Source: Rhodococcus sp. WMMA185 (GTDB taxonomy: Bacteria > Actinomycetota > Actinomycetes > Mycobacteriales > Mycobacteriaceae). Taken from it: a stretch of DNA of 64,000 nucleotides. The stretch spans positions 682,001 to 746,000 of the forward strand of contig NZ_CP017014.1 of NCBI RefSeq assembly GCF_001767395.1. Direction: 5' to 3'. Position numbers and translations under genes: made by a program. The first letter of the stretch is position 1. Each line of letters begins with the position of its first letter. Below, piece after piece: positions 27,240 through 36,700 of this stretch. The notes beneath the pieces were generated by a model. It had not been told where the DNA came from and made no database searches. It saw only the letters and a program-made list of their open reading frames with translations.

Positions 27240-28043
27240 ATGACTGACTCCGCCGCCACACATCCCACCCGACTCGAGCGTGTCCGTACCGATGCCGGCG
27301 CCGAAGTTGCGGTCCTGACCTTCGCCCACGGGCAGCTGAATCTCTTCGACCAGTCGATGTTCGACGCTCTGCGGTCGGATGTCGCGGGACTCGCGGAGAA
27401 TCCGCCGAGGGCGGTGCTGCTGCGTGCCGAGGGGAAAGTGGTGTCGGCCGGGGTGGACGTGCATATCTTCGCCGGGCTGGCCGCGGAGCAGGCGGCAGAT
27501 CTATGGCAGGAGTTGTTCGCCGGGATCTGCCATCCGCTCGAGGCGCTGCCGTGCCCCGTCGTCTACGCAGCGCACGGTTTGACCCTGACCGCAGCGTTCG
27601 AGATCGCGCTCGCCTGCGACATCATCCTCGCCTCTCCGAATGCAAAGTTCGGCCTCGTCGAGAACGTCGTGGGCCTTACGCCGTCAATGGGCGGTCCGCA
27701 GCGCTTGGCCGAGCGGGCGGGATCCGGCCGCGCCCGCGAACTGGTCATGACCGGCGACCTCTATGACGCCACGACACTGCAGAGTTGGGGTGTGGTCAAC
27801 GCTGTCCACGACGACGTCGACTCCGAAGCACGTGCACTCGCCGCACGACTCGCGGACGGACCGACGTGTGCCCACGACGCCACGAAGCAGATCATCTCCG
27901 CGTGGCGGTCGGGTGGAGTCGCGCACGCCGACTCGATTACCTCCGAGGTGTCTGGCGCGTTGTTCGCGACCGAAGACCTCCGCGGTGCGGTCCGTAGTTT
28001 CCTCGACGTCGGTCCGGGAAAGGCGACCTACCAGGGGCGCTGA
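27240..28043 (+). CDS. enoyl-CoA hydratase/isomerase family protein
   Basis: Crotonase-fold protein of 267 residues. The oxyanion-hole stretches are AEGKVVSAGVDVHIFAG and CDIILASPNAKFGLVE, but the catalytic Glu positions of true enoyl-CoA hydratases are not obvious to me (VYAAHGLTLTAAFEIALACD), so it may be an isomerase or another crotonase. The ATG at 27240 is the first good start. It is divergent from the FAD oxidase across 40 bases. Confidence 0.87.
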   Translation: MTDSAATHPTRLERVRTDAGAEVAVLTFAHGQLNLFDQSMFDALRSDVAGLAENPPRAVLLRAEGKVVSAGVDVHIFAGLAAEQAADLWQELFAGICHPLEALPCPVVYAAHGLTLTAAFEIALACDIILASPNAKFGLVENVVGLTPSMGGPQRLAERAGSGRARELVMTGDLYDATTLQSWGVVNAVHDDVDSEARALAARLADGPTCAHDATKQIISAWRSGGVAHADSITSEVSGALFATEDLRGAVRSFLDVGPGKATYQGR

Positions 28044-28137
28044 CCCTCCCGCAGACTTCCCGAAAACTGTGACCTACATCTCATATAGTTGAGCCACCGT
28101 TTCTTCTCGCGCAGCAGTGTTGTCAGCGGAGGTGCAG

Positions 28138-29334
28138 ATGCCGTCGTCGCTCGTCGAGTACCCGTGTAACCGGCTCTTCTTCCGTGATGACAGGGTGGTC
28201 CGCGCTCGCGACGGCATCCTCAGGTACTGCGGGCTCAATCCCTCGCTCACAGAACTGCTCGACGTTGCCGTGCACCGTTACGCGGGCCGTGTGGCCGTCG
28301 AGGAGGACGACGGTCGCGCGCTCACGTTCTCGCAATTGTGGACCTCGGCGGCACGGGTGGCGGGCGGGTTGAAGGAGAGGGGCGTCGAGATCGGCGACCG
28401 GGTCGCCGTCAGGCAACCGGTGGGACTGCGCTGGGTGGAGGCGTTTGTCGGAGTGCTACTCGCCGGTGGTGTGCCTGTCGGGGTCAGCCCGGCGCTCGAC
28501 GACACCCAGACAGGAAAGGTGATCGAAGATAGTGCGTCGGTGCTGACCCTCGACGGTGATCTGCCGGAAGGAATCTCGTACATAGACGACGGTGCCGGCC
28601 CGGAGGAACTGGTGTTGCTGTCGTACGCTCCCGATTCTTCGGGCTCTCTCAGGGGTGTCGAACTCAGCAACGAGAATCTCTTGTCGACCATCGAATCCGT
28701 GGTTCATGCCCGCGGGTTCGGCTCCGAGGGGTTGCGCAATCTGCTGGTGGATCCCGAACTGCACGCGATCGGATCGCTGATAGAACTTCTCTCGACGCTG
28801 GTTGTCGGTGGAACGGCCTTGCTGACGACGAACCGCGATGCGGCGTCGTGGCGAGGGACCGGAGCAGATGTGCTCACCGCCGCACCCGACGTTCTCGTGC
28901 GAGCCGCCGAGGACGCGAGGGCGACGAGATTCGTTCGCGGCTCGGTGCGCTGGATCGACTACAGAGGCTCCGGCCTGCCCGCCGATCAGGCGCGGCTGCT
29001 GCGTCGGACGTTCCCTGATGCGAAGCACTTTCTCTGCTGGGGAATGACCGAAACCTGTGGCTCGGGCCTGGCGCTGCCCGACGAGTGTGCGCTCACGCAT
29101 GCAGGGAGTGTGGGAATCGCCTTCGGCGGTATGGAGGTGGCCCTCTTCGGCCCCGATGCCGCCGATGGGTACGGTGAATTGCTCTGCCGCGGACCGGGCG
29201 TGATGCGGGGGTACTGGAACCGTCCCGAGGCCACCGCGAAGCGCTTTACCAGTGGCTGGTTTCACACTGGCGATACCGCGCGCATCGACGGCAACGGCTT
29301 CGTCCGTATTGTCTTCGGCGACATCGCCCCCTAG
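28138..29334 (+). CDS. truncated AMP-dependent synthetase/ligase-like protein
   Basis: A protein of 398 residues resembling the large N-terminal domain of acyl-CoA synthetases: ALTFSQLWTSAARVAGGL, WGMTETCG, and GYWNRPEATAKRFTSGWFHTGD all align. Two things are wrong for an active enzyme. The Ser/Thr/Gly phosphate loop is replaced by YAPDSSGSLRG. The protein also stops at GFVRIVFGDIAP, where the hinge and the catalytic-Lys C-terminal domain should begin. The ATG has a strong GGAGG. The deaminase gene starts 26 bases later, so no lost tail lies between. Confidence 0.82.
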   Translation: MPSSLVEYPCNRLFFRDDRVVRARDGILRYCGLNPSLTELLDVAVHRYAGRVAVEEDDGRALTFSQLWTSAARVAGGLKERGVEIGDRVAVRQPVGLRWVEAFVGVLLAGGVPVGVSPALDDTQTGKVIEDSASVLTLDGDLPEGISYIDDGAGPEELVLLSYAPDSSGSLRGVELSNENLLSTIESVVHARGFGSEGLRNLLVDPELHAIGSLIELLSTLVVGGTALLTTNRDAASWRGTGADVLTAAPDVLVRAAEDARATRFVRGSVRWIDYRGSGLPADQARLLRRTFPDAKHFLCWGMTETCGSGLALPDECALTHAGSVGIAFGGMEVALFGPDAADGYGELLCRGPGVMRGYWNRPEATAKRFTSGWFHTGDTARIDGNGFVRIVFGDIAP

Positions 29335-29360
29335 GTGGTGCGAAAGGACGGTTACCACCT

Positions 29361-30326
29361 GTGAGCTCCCCCCTTGCCGAGTTGCACCTGCACATCGAAG
29401 GATCGCTCGAACCCGAGATGATCTTCGAGATGGCCGAACGAAATTCTGTCCAGTTGCCCTACAGGGACCTGGATGATCTCCGTTCACGCTACAAGTTCAC
29501 TGATCTGCAATCGTTCCTCGACCTCTACTACGCCAACATGCAGGTGCTGAGGACATCTCAGGATTTCGCCGACCTCACTCGTGCATACTTCGCCAGGGCA
29601 TCGGCCGCGGGGGTGGCGCACGCCGAGTTCTTCTTCAACCCGCAGGCGCACGTCAACCGTGGCGTCGCGCTGCCAGAGGTGCTCGACGGGATCATGGACG
29701 CCGTGGCCTCCAGCGAGCGCGAGTTCGGGCTCAGCAGTGGTGCCATCGCGGCGATCGTCCGAGACCTTCCGGTGCACGAGGCGGAAGAAGTGTTTTCGGA
29801 GGTCATCCGATTGCAGGCTCCCATCATCGGTCTGGGCCTGGATTCGGCAGAGGTCGGCTACCCTCCCTCGTTGTTCGAGGACGTCTTCGCTCGCGCGCGT
29901 TCCGAGGGACTACACGTCATGGCCCATGCGGGTGAGGAGGGCCCGCCGGAATACATCTGGCAGGCGCTCGATCTCCTCGGTGCCGAGCGTATCGACCACG
30001 GGATCCGGGCGCTCGAGGACCCCGACCTGGTAGCTAGATTGGTGGACGAGGAAGTGCCGCTGACTGTGTGCCCGTCGTCGAACGTGAGGTTGTGCGCTGT
30101 CGACTCCCTCGCCGATCACCCGCTGCGAACCATGCTGGAAGCCGGGCTGCTGGTGACAGTCAATTCCGACGACCCGGCGTACTTCGGCGGATACGTGGAC
30201 GACAACTTCATCCAACTGCGGGACCAGCTCGGTCTGACGGATGATGAGCGGGAAACCCTGGCGCGCAACTCGATCAAGGCCTCGTTCGCGAGTGATGCGC
30301 GAAAGGCGGAACTCCTGCGCGGCTGA
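29361..30326 (+). CDS. add: adenosine/adenine deaminase family protein
   Basis: Zinc-dependent aminohydrolase of 321 residues. Metal ligands are in ELHLHIEGSLEPE at the N-terminus and MAHAGEE in the middle; the catalytic region includes RIDHGIRA, PLTVCPSSNVRL and VTVNSDDPAYFGGY. The HIEGSLEPE form and lack of the adenosine-specific insertions fit adenine deaminase as well as adenosine deaminase. The product would be hypoxanthine or inosine. The start is GTG 29361. It probably shares a transcript with the truncated ligase-like gene. Confidence 0.9.
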   Translation: MSSPLAELHLHIEGSLEPEMIFEMAERNSVQLPYRDLDDLRSRYKFTDLQSFLDLYYANMQVLRTSQDFADLTRAYFARASAAGVAHAEFFFNPQAHVNRGVALPEVLDGIMDAVASSEREFGLSSGAIAAIVRDLPVHEAEEVFSEVIRLQAPIIGLGLDSAEVGYPPSLFEDVFARARSEGLHVMAHAGEEGPPEYIWQALDLLGAERIDHGIRALEDPDLVARLVDEEVPLTVCPSSNVRLCAVDSLADHPLRTMLEAGLLVTVNSDDPAYFGGYVDDNFIQLRDQLGLTDDERETLARNSIKASFASDARKAELLRG

Positions 30327-30371
30327 CGATCGGGCTTTCCTGATCGCAGACCGATACCTACGAGACGGGTA

Positions 30372-30414
30372 CGGCCGAACGACCCAGGCAGAACTGCTGT
30401 GGGTCGTTCGGCCG
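30372..30414. terminator. long hairpin between convergent genes
   Basis: A perfect 15-base inverted repeat (arms 30372-30386 and 30400-30414; left arm CGGCCGAACGACCCA) with a 13-base loop lies between the convergent deaminase and sugar-lactone-oxidase genes. There is no long T tract on either side. It probably acts as a bidirectional terminator. Confidence 0.8.
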
Positions 30415-30439
30415 CAACCGCGCAGTCACCCGGAGGCCG

Positions 30440-31756
30440 TCAGCGCCCGAAGACCTGCTGCAGGTACGCGTTGTCGAACATCCGTTCCGGGTCATACTTG
30501 TCCCGCACGGCGACGAACTCGTCGAAGTTCGAATACGTGGGACGCAAGTCGTCGGCGGTGCGGCCGTGCATCTTGCCCCAGTGCGGCCGACCGTCCACTT
30601 CCCGGGCGATGGACTCGACCGCGGAGAAGTACCGTTCGTGTTCCCGACGGTGGTACTGGTGGACCGCGATGTACGCGGTATCACGTCCGTTCGCCGTGGA
30701 GAGCCACACGTCGTCGGCGGCGGCGAACCGGACCTCGACCGGAAACGCCACCGTGAAATCCGACCTCTCCACCCAACGGTCGATTTCCGCGAGTGTCTCC
30801 GGAAGTGCGTCAGCGGGAATGGCGTACTCCATCTCCTTGAACCTCACACGCCGCTCCGATGCGAAGACCCGGTAGCTTCGATCGGTGAACTCGCGCGCGC
30901 TCAAGGCGCGGGAGGAGAGACGATTGATGCTCGGGATCGTCGAGGGTGCGAGGGAGGCGATCCGATTGACGCCCTCGAACACGACGTTGGAGAGCAGTTC
31001 GTCGTCGATGAACGCGCGTACCGGGTGAATCGGCGACGCCGGAGTGTCGCCGGGCAGTCGGGTGTTGCGCTTGGTCAGTACGCGGCGGGTATGAGGGAAC
31101 CAGTAGAACTCGAAATGGTCGATGGTGCTGCGGTCGTGGTCGAGTCGGTCCAGTGTGGCATCGAGTGACTCGGGAGCCTCGACGGCGTGCAACATGTACT
31201 TGGGAACACACTCGATCGTGACCTTCGTGATGACGCCGATCGCGCCGAGTCCCAGACGGCCTGCCTCGAACAGTTCGGGGTTCTGCGTTGGGGAGCAATC
31301 GGCCACCGAACCGTCTGGCAGTACGATCTGCAGCGCACGGACCTGGGTGGCGAGACCCCCGAATTGAGCTCCGGTGCCGTGGGTTCCGGTGGACAGCGCG
31401 CCCGCAAAGGACTGTACGTCGATGTCGCCGAGATTGATCGCGGCGAGGCCGTGTTGCCAGAGCTGTTCGTTCATGTCGCGAAGTCGAGTGCCGGCGAAGA
31501 CGGTGACGAGTGCGCCGCCCGACTCATTGGGTGTCACGGAGTCGATCCCGGTGAGGGCGTCGAGGCTTACGAGGATGCCATCGGTGACCGCGACCCCGGT
31601 GAACGAATGTCCGGCTCCGACAGCCTTGACGTGCCGTCCCTGCCGTGCGGCTCCGGAGATCAGAGCACTCAGTTCCTCCACCGACCGCGGAGTTGCAAAG
31701 TGCTGTGGGGACGCCGTCTCGGTGCCCGCCCAGTTGCGCCATGTGTCCTGTGTCAT
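30440..31756 (-). CDS. FAD-linked sugar-lactone oxidase (D-arabinono-1,4-lactone oxidase family)
   Basis: A 438-residue flavoenzyme of the aldonolactone oxidoreductase family. The FAD-binding part has KAVGAGHSFTG near residue 45, LGDIDVQSFAGALSTGTHGTG and LGAIGVITKVTIE; the C-terminal ALO domain ends with PHWGKMHGRT and YDPERMFDNAYL. The His normally linked to FAD appears as GHSFTG. A perfect palindromic operator lies 17 bases before its ATG and is shared with the PLP enzyme gene beyond TetR. Confidence 0.9.
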   Translation of the reverse strand: MTQDTWRNWAGTETASPQHFATPRSVEELSALISGAARQGRHVKAVGAGHSFTGVAVTDGILVSLDALTGIDSVTPNESGGALVTVFAGTRLRDMNEQLWQHGLAAINLGDIDVQSFAGALSTGTHGTGAQFGGLATQVRALQIVLPDGSVADCSPTQNPELFEAGRLGLGAIGVITKVTIECVPKYMLHAVEAPESLDATLDRLDHDRSTIDHFEFYWFPHTRRVLTKRNTRLPGDTPASPIHPVRAFIDDELLSNVVFEGVNRIASLAPSTIPSINRLSSRALSAREFTDRSYRVFASERRVRFKEMEYAIPADALPETLAEIDRWVERSDFTVAFPVEVRFAAADDVWLSTANGRDTAYIAVHQYHRREHERYFSAVESIAREVDGRPHWGKMHGRTADDLRPTYSNFDEFVAVRDKYDPERMFDNAYLQQVFGR

Positions 31757-31772
31757 GCGACCATCATGAACC

Positions 31773-31786
31773 TGGACGAGCGTCCA
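31773..31786. promoter_or_regulatory. palindromic operator, copy 1 (TGGACG-AG-CGTCCA)
   Basis: A perfect 6-bp inverted repeat with a 2-base centre in the divergent promoter between the lactone oxidase and tetR genes. A near copy (12 of 14 bases) lies upstream of the PLP enzyme gene on the other side of tetR. This is the expected pattern for a TetR regulator controlling both flanking genes and itself. Confidence 0.75.
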
Positions 31787-31857
31787 AGCAATAGTGGGGG
31801 GTCAGTTGAGTTCGTGTCGCGCGCTCATGGACGGTTGTCAGGTTCTACCATCGAGGC

Positions 31858-32502
31858 ATGCTGACTAGGCTTCCTGCGGATGAACGTCGTGCCCAACTTG
31901 TCGAGTCCGCGTTGACCATCGCGGAGCGCCGTGGCGTCGCGTCGGTCACCGTGCGTGCGGTGGCGGAGGAGGCGGGTGTCTCCCTCGGTGTTGTGCACTA
32001 CTGTTTCGAGAGCAAAGAGGAACTTCTTGCCGCGATGGGCGAGAGTCTGGTTGTGCAGCTGAGCGAGTCGATGCGCCAGGCGTTCGGTGAGGTGAAGCAC
32101 GCGCCGGAGTTGCGCGGAATCGCTGGGCTACGTGAACTCCTGAAGATCGGGATAGGCAGGATGGTTCCGACGATCGAGGAAACACCGGATCGGCAGCTGC
32201 TGACGTACGAGATAACCGCACAGGCGTTGCGGCATCGCGCAACGGCCAGTGACGGTTCCCCAGACATCGCGGGCCAGCAGTACCGGAGAATGGACGGCGA
32301 AGCCATCGAGTTCCTCTCGGCGTGTGCGGAGATGTCTGGAGTGCGCTGGGGGAGTCCGGTCGAGGGTATCGCCCGTTTCGGGCTGGCTTGCGTGGACGGC
32401 GTGGTGCTTCGGTGGCTGGTCGACAGGGACGACGAGGCGATGAGGGTCGCACTGGACGAGACGGTGCTCGCGATCGCGGCGAAGGCCGTCGAACTGCAGT
32501 GA
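31858..32502 (+). CDS. TetR family transcriptional regulator
   Basis: A 214-residue TetR repressor. The helix-turn-helix is VTVRAVAEEAGVSLGVVHYCF near residues 31-51, followed by SKEELL. The C-terminal domain is a helical ligand pocket of unknown specificity. It sits between the lactone oxidase and the fold-III PLP enzyme, and both promoters hold the same operator. The ATG follows a short GAGG. Confidence 0.9.
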   Translation: MLTRLPADERRAQLVESALTIAERRGVASVTVRAVAEEAGVSLGVVHYCFESKEELLAAMGESLVVQLSESMRQAFGEVKHAPELRGIAGLRELLKIGIGRMVPTIEETPDRQLLTYEITAQALRHRATASDGSPDIAGQQYRRMDGEAIEFLSACAEMSGVRWGSPVEGIARFGLACVDGVVLRWLVDRDDEAMRVALDETVLAIAAKAVELQ

Positions 32503-32524
32503 TCGGTCGTCTGCAACCCTGATC

Positions 32525-32538
32525 TAGACAAGCGTCCA
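32525..32538. promoter_or_regulatory. palindromic operator, copy 2 (TAGACA-AG-CGTCCA)
   Basis: It matches copy 1 at 12 of 14 positions, including the whole right half. It lies 51 bases before the preferred start of the PLP enzyme gene. The left arm is less symmetric, so binding may be weaker. Confidence 0.7.
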
Positions 32539-32588
32539 GCTCGATGGTTGACTGGCGCCACGACCCGACAGAAACGATTGGACGAACT

Positions 32589-33767
32589 GTGACTCCCACG
32601 CTCGACCGTCTCATCGCCTCGACTACGGAGGTGGACCCGCCGTTGGCGGCGCTGGACCTGCCAACGTTGCGCGCCAATGCGGCGGATCTCGTTCGGCGGG
32701 CGGGCGGCACTCCCGTCCGCGTCGCCAGCAAGTCCGTCCGGTGTCGCGCGGTGCTCCAGGTTTGCTTGGGCGAGAAGCTAACCGGCGCAGACGGCTTCCA
32801 CGGGATCATGGCGTACTCGTTGCGCGAGGCGATCTGGCTCGCACGACACGGCGCGAGCGACGTTCTGATGGGTTACCCGACCTCCGACCGGGGGGCCCTC
32901 GCGGAACTATCCGCCGATCCCGACCTGCTGGAACGGATCACGTTGATGGTCGACAGCGAAGATCAACTCGACTTCGTTCTCGACGCTGCCGGCACCACAA
33001 CTTTGCGCGCCCGGTTGTGCATTGACGTCGATGCGTCGTTGCGCTTGGGCCCCATTCATATCGGTGTCCGACGGTCGCCACTGCGCGAACCGGCGGAAGT
33101 CGCGGCATTTGCGAAGCGCGCCGACAAGATGGGGTTCGCCGTCGTCGGCGTCATGTTCTACGAGGCGCAGATCGCGGGACTGCCGGACTCGAGTCGGCCG
33201 GTCGGTTGGATGAAGAAGGCGTCGGCGAAGGAGCTTGCGACCCGGCGCAGTGCCGTAGTGAACGCCGTGCAGTCCGAGGTCGGGGTGCTCGAGATTGTCA
33301 ACAGTGGTGGCACCGGTTCGCTCGAAATCAGTTCCGCAGACCCGGTCGTCACCGAGGTCACGGCCGGCTCCGGCCTGTACGTTCCGACGCTATTCGACGA
33401 CTACCGGGCGTTTCGCCCGCACCCGGCCCTCTACTTCGCGCTGGCAACGGCGCGGAGGCCGGCGCCAAACATTGCGACCCTGTTCGGTGGCGGCTACATC
33501 GCCTCCGGTCCGGCGGGAGGAACCCGTGTACCCAAGCCGATGTGGCCGTCGGGTCTGAAGCTCTTGCGCAACGAGGGCGCGGGCGAAGTGCAGACCCCCG
33601 TCACCGGCAGGGCGGCAGCAACTCTCGGAATCGGCGACCGGGTGTGGTTTCGGCACGCCAAAGCGGGCGAGCTGTGCGAACGATTCGCCGAGGTGCATAT
33701 CGTGGACGCGGACGGATCTCGCACCGCCGTACCCACCTATCGCGGCGAAGGCCATTGCTTCGGCTGA
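32589..33767 (+). CDS. fold-type III PLP enzyme (amino acid deaminase/aldolase, DSD1/alanine racemase-like)
   Basis: A 392-residue protein of the alanine racemase-like fold that includes D-threonine aldolase and D-serine dehydratase. The PLP lysine is in VRVASKSVRC near residue 42, with RLCIDVDASLRLG, the glycine-rich phosphate site NSGGTGSLE and a C-terminal domain with FGGGYIASG and RHAKAGE. I prefer the GTG giving MTPTLDRLIAS; an ATG at 32544 has no ribosome site. The substrate is unknown. Its 3' end overlaps the convergent helicase gene by 31 bases. Confidence 0.85.
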   Translation: MTPTLDRLIASTTEVDPPLAALDLPTLRANAADLVRRAGGTPVRVASKSVRCRAVLQVCLGEKLTGADGFHGIMAYSLREAIWLARHGASDVLMGYPTSDRGALAELSADPDLLERITLMVDSEDQLDFVLDAAGTTTLRARLCIDVDASLRLGPIHIGVRRSPLREPAEVAAFAKRADKMGFAVVGVMFYEAQIAGLPDSSRPVGWMKKASAKELATRRSAVVNAVQSEVGVLEIVNSGGTGSLEISSADPVVTEVTAGSGLYVPTLFDDYRAFRPHPALYFALATARRPAPNIATLFGGGYIASGPAGGTRVPKPMWPSGLKLLRNEGAGEVQTPVTGRAAATLGIGDRVWFRHAKAGELCERFAEVHIVDADGSRTAVPTYRGEGHCFG

Positions 33768-36700
33768 CCGGTCAGCCGCATGAAGGCCCCGAGTTCGGCC
33801 AGACCCTCGGGTGTGGTCGGCATGTACTCCGTCAGAGATTCCGAACGGACGATGATCGCAGCCCACTTGCCTCGCGAGACAGCAACATTCGTCCGATTTC
33901 GCGAGAGTAAGAACGACATGCCGCGCGGAACGTCCTCGATCGCGGAGGCAGTCATCGAGATGATCACGACCGCGGCTTCCCGGCCCTGGAACTTGTCGAC
34001 TGTCCCGACCTCGACCTTTTCGAGCCCGACCGCAGCGAGGTCGTGTTCTATCAGTCCGACTTGCGCGTTGTAGGGAGCCACTACCAAGATGTCGGACTCG
34101 TCGAGTGGGCGGCTTCCCTCGAACTCGCTGGGATCACTCCAGAGGGAGCCGAGCAGCTTTTCGACCCGGTTGACTACTTCCCGAGATTCCTCGGGCGAGA
34201 AGGTGGCGTTGCCCTGGTGGCCCACGAGCACGGTATGCACGCCCGCGTCTAATCCATCGAGTCTTCGCGCAGCAGTGGCCGACTCCTTCGAGTGCAGCTT
34301 GCCCTCGTATGACAACGCGGAGACGGGTGCGCACAACTGTGGATGCATTCGCCATGTCTGTTCGAGGAAGTACCCTCTGCTCGGCGGGAGCGCCCCGTGG
34401 CCCTCAGCCAGCCAGCCCAGGGCCGACGCGTCCACAGGTTCGGGGTGGGTGCCCTGACTGACCTGCGGGAGTTGCTGGGGGTCGCCGAGGAGAAGCAGAT
34501 TGCGGGCCGCGCCGCCGACGGCGATCGTGTTGGCTAGGGCGAACTGTCCGGCCTCATCGATGACGAGGAGGTCGAGACTGCCCGGTGGCACGCGATCGGT
34601 GTTCGCGAAGTCCCAGGCGGTTCCGCCGAGTACGCACCCCGTCTTCTCGGCTTCGTCGATGAAGCTGGTGTAGCCGCCGGCGCTGATATCGGTCCACGTC
34701 GCGGCCCGATGCTGTCCGTCCTTCCCCTTCTTCCCGACGAGGTCGGAAGATAGTCCGGCCTTGACGACACCGCCGAGCATGTTCTCGATCACCGAATGGG
34801 ACTGCGCGACGACACCGATCCGCCAGTGGTGAACCTCGACCAGGGATTTGATCACCCTGGCGCCGGTGTAGGTCTTGCCGGTGCCGGGCGGCCCCTGCAC
34901 GGCGACGTAGGAGCGGTCCAGGTCGAGCAGTGCCGCGATGATTGCCCCGGCATAGTCGGTCCCTTCGACCGTGGGGAGAGGGTTGCCGCTCCTGGTCCGG
35001 GGATCGGATCTGCGGAGGATGTCCACCGATGGGCAACGTGGGAACTGCGGCTGTGCTGAGCACATGTCTTCTGCTGCTGCCGCTATTGCGGATTCGATAC
35101 GATCTGTGGTGATCGGTGGTCCCGGTGTGATCGCCATCGGAAGCTGTCCGTACTCGTCGCCGTTCAGGAGTTCCTCGACCGTCACGACGTCGCGACGTTG
35201 GCGGTCTTTCCGCACTTCGAGAACGGTTACGGGGCATGCACCGCGTCGGTTCGGGTCATCGCCGGCGACCGATTCGGGGACAGGATCGCCGTACAGCGCA
35301 TACATCGCGGTCTTCGGTGAGACAGTGCTCCCGGTCCCGAAGCGACCGGTGAGTTCGAGGCGGCGGCGAAACTTACGCTGGCGGGGGGTGCTCTTGTGCC
35401 AGTCCTTCTCGACGACGGCCGATTCGACTACCAGTACGTCTCGGATGTCGGACAGGTCGCTCGTCGCGTCGAGCCGATCGAAGTGCGCCCACCAGAAGGG
35501 CTTTCGCTCGCGTCGGTGATACCCGACTGCCGCAGCCATGAGGGCGGCAGCCTGCCGGTCGTGGTCCCGGTGCTCACTCGGTCCGGGTCCCGCGAACTCG
35601 CGCAGCGCTGCTTCTGCCGGGGTCAATTCCTCCGATACCACGGTGGGCGCATCATCAGGTGCGCGGAAGCCGACCTTGTGTTTCTTGTTCTGTGCGACCA
35701 ACCAGTCGCGCAGTTTCAGCGTGGAATCGCAGTCATACCGGTTGTATTCGGCGATGCCCTCCAAGAGAGCGCGGGCCTCCTCCGCGCGTCCGTTGTCGCG
35801 GAGTTCGCAGTAGTCGGCATAGGCGACCACCGAGGCAGCGGCGTTGGTGACGTCGCCGTCGCGCGGCTGTTCCGGCATGTACAGGGGCTCGAGCTTCTTG
35901 ATGCTGTAGGAGCGCTCACCGATCCGTAGGCTCGCGCGCACAATCGGATACAGATCCACCAGAACGTTGTCGCGGAGCAGGGAGTCGACGGCCTCTTCCC
36001 CCACGCCGTGCCGCCCCGCCAGGCGCAGCAGGGCCGACTTCTCGTACGCGGCGTAGTGGTAGACGTGCATGTCGGGGTACCGTCGACGCCGCTCGGCGAC
36101 GTAGTCGAGGAAACTGACGAGAGCCTGGCGCTCCTCGGCGCGGTTGTGCGCCCAGAACGGTCGGAACACGGTGTGGTCGTCGGCGTCCTCGACTACACCG
36201 AAGAGATATTCCAGACCCCAGTCCGTGGAACCGTTCTCGGCCCACAGCGGGTCGCCCTCGAAGTCGAAGAAGATATCGCCGGCGCCGGGCTTCGGAAGCC
36301 CGCCCAACCCCTTCGGCGAGTGCACCACGAACTCGGGGGTTCCCGAAGATTCTTGCCGAAGCTGCAATGCCGCCTGTGCGCGAAGAGATTCGAGGCTGCT
36401 GTCGGGAAAGCCCTTGACGCCGCCGGTGTGAGCGGCGAGTGCGTCGAGGGTGTGGATTCCGGCCGCGATGAGTCGGGTCCGCTGCGTCGACCGCATCCCG
36501 GCGACGAGTAGGAGGTCGCGGCTGCGCTCCACCTCCGGAGTGCAGGTGTCGCACCGGCCGCAGGCCGTGTAACGGGGATCGCCCCACTCCGCGACGGACT
36601 TCTCGTTGCGGTGCTCCTCGAGTATCCGTTCGAGAGCGGACCGTCGCGCCGCGTACACCGGGGAGATGTCGCCGAGCGAGTGCGCGGAATCGCTGTCGTC

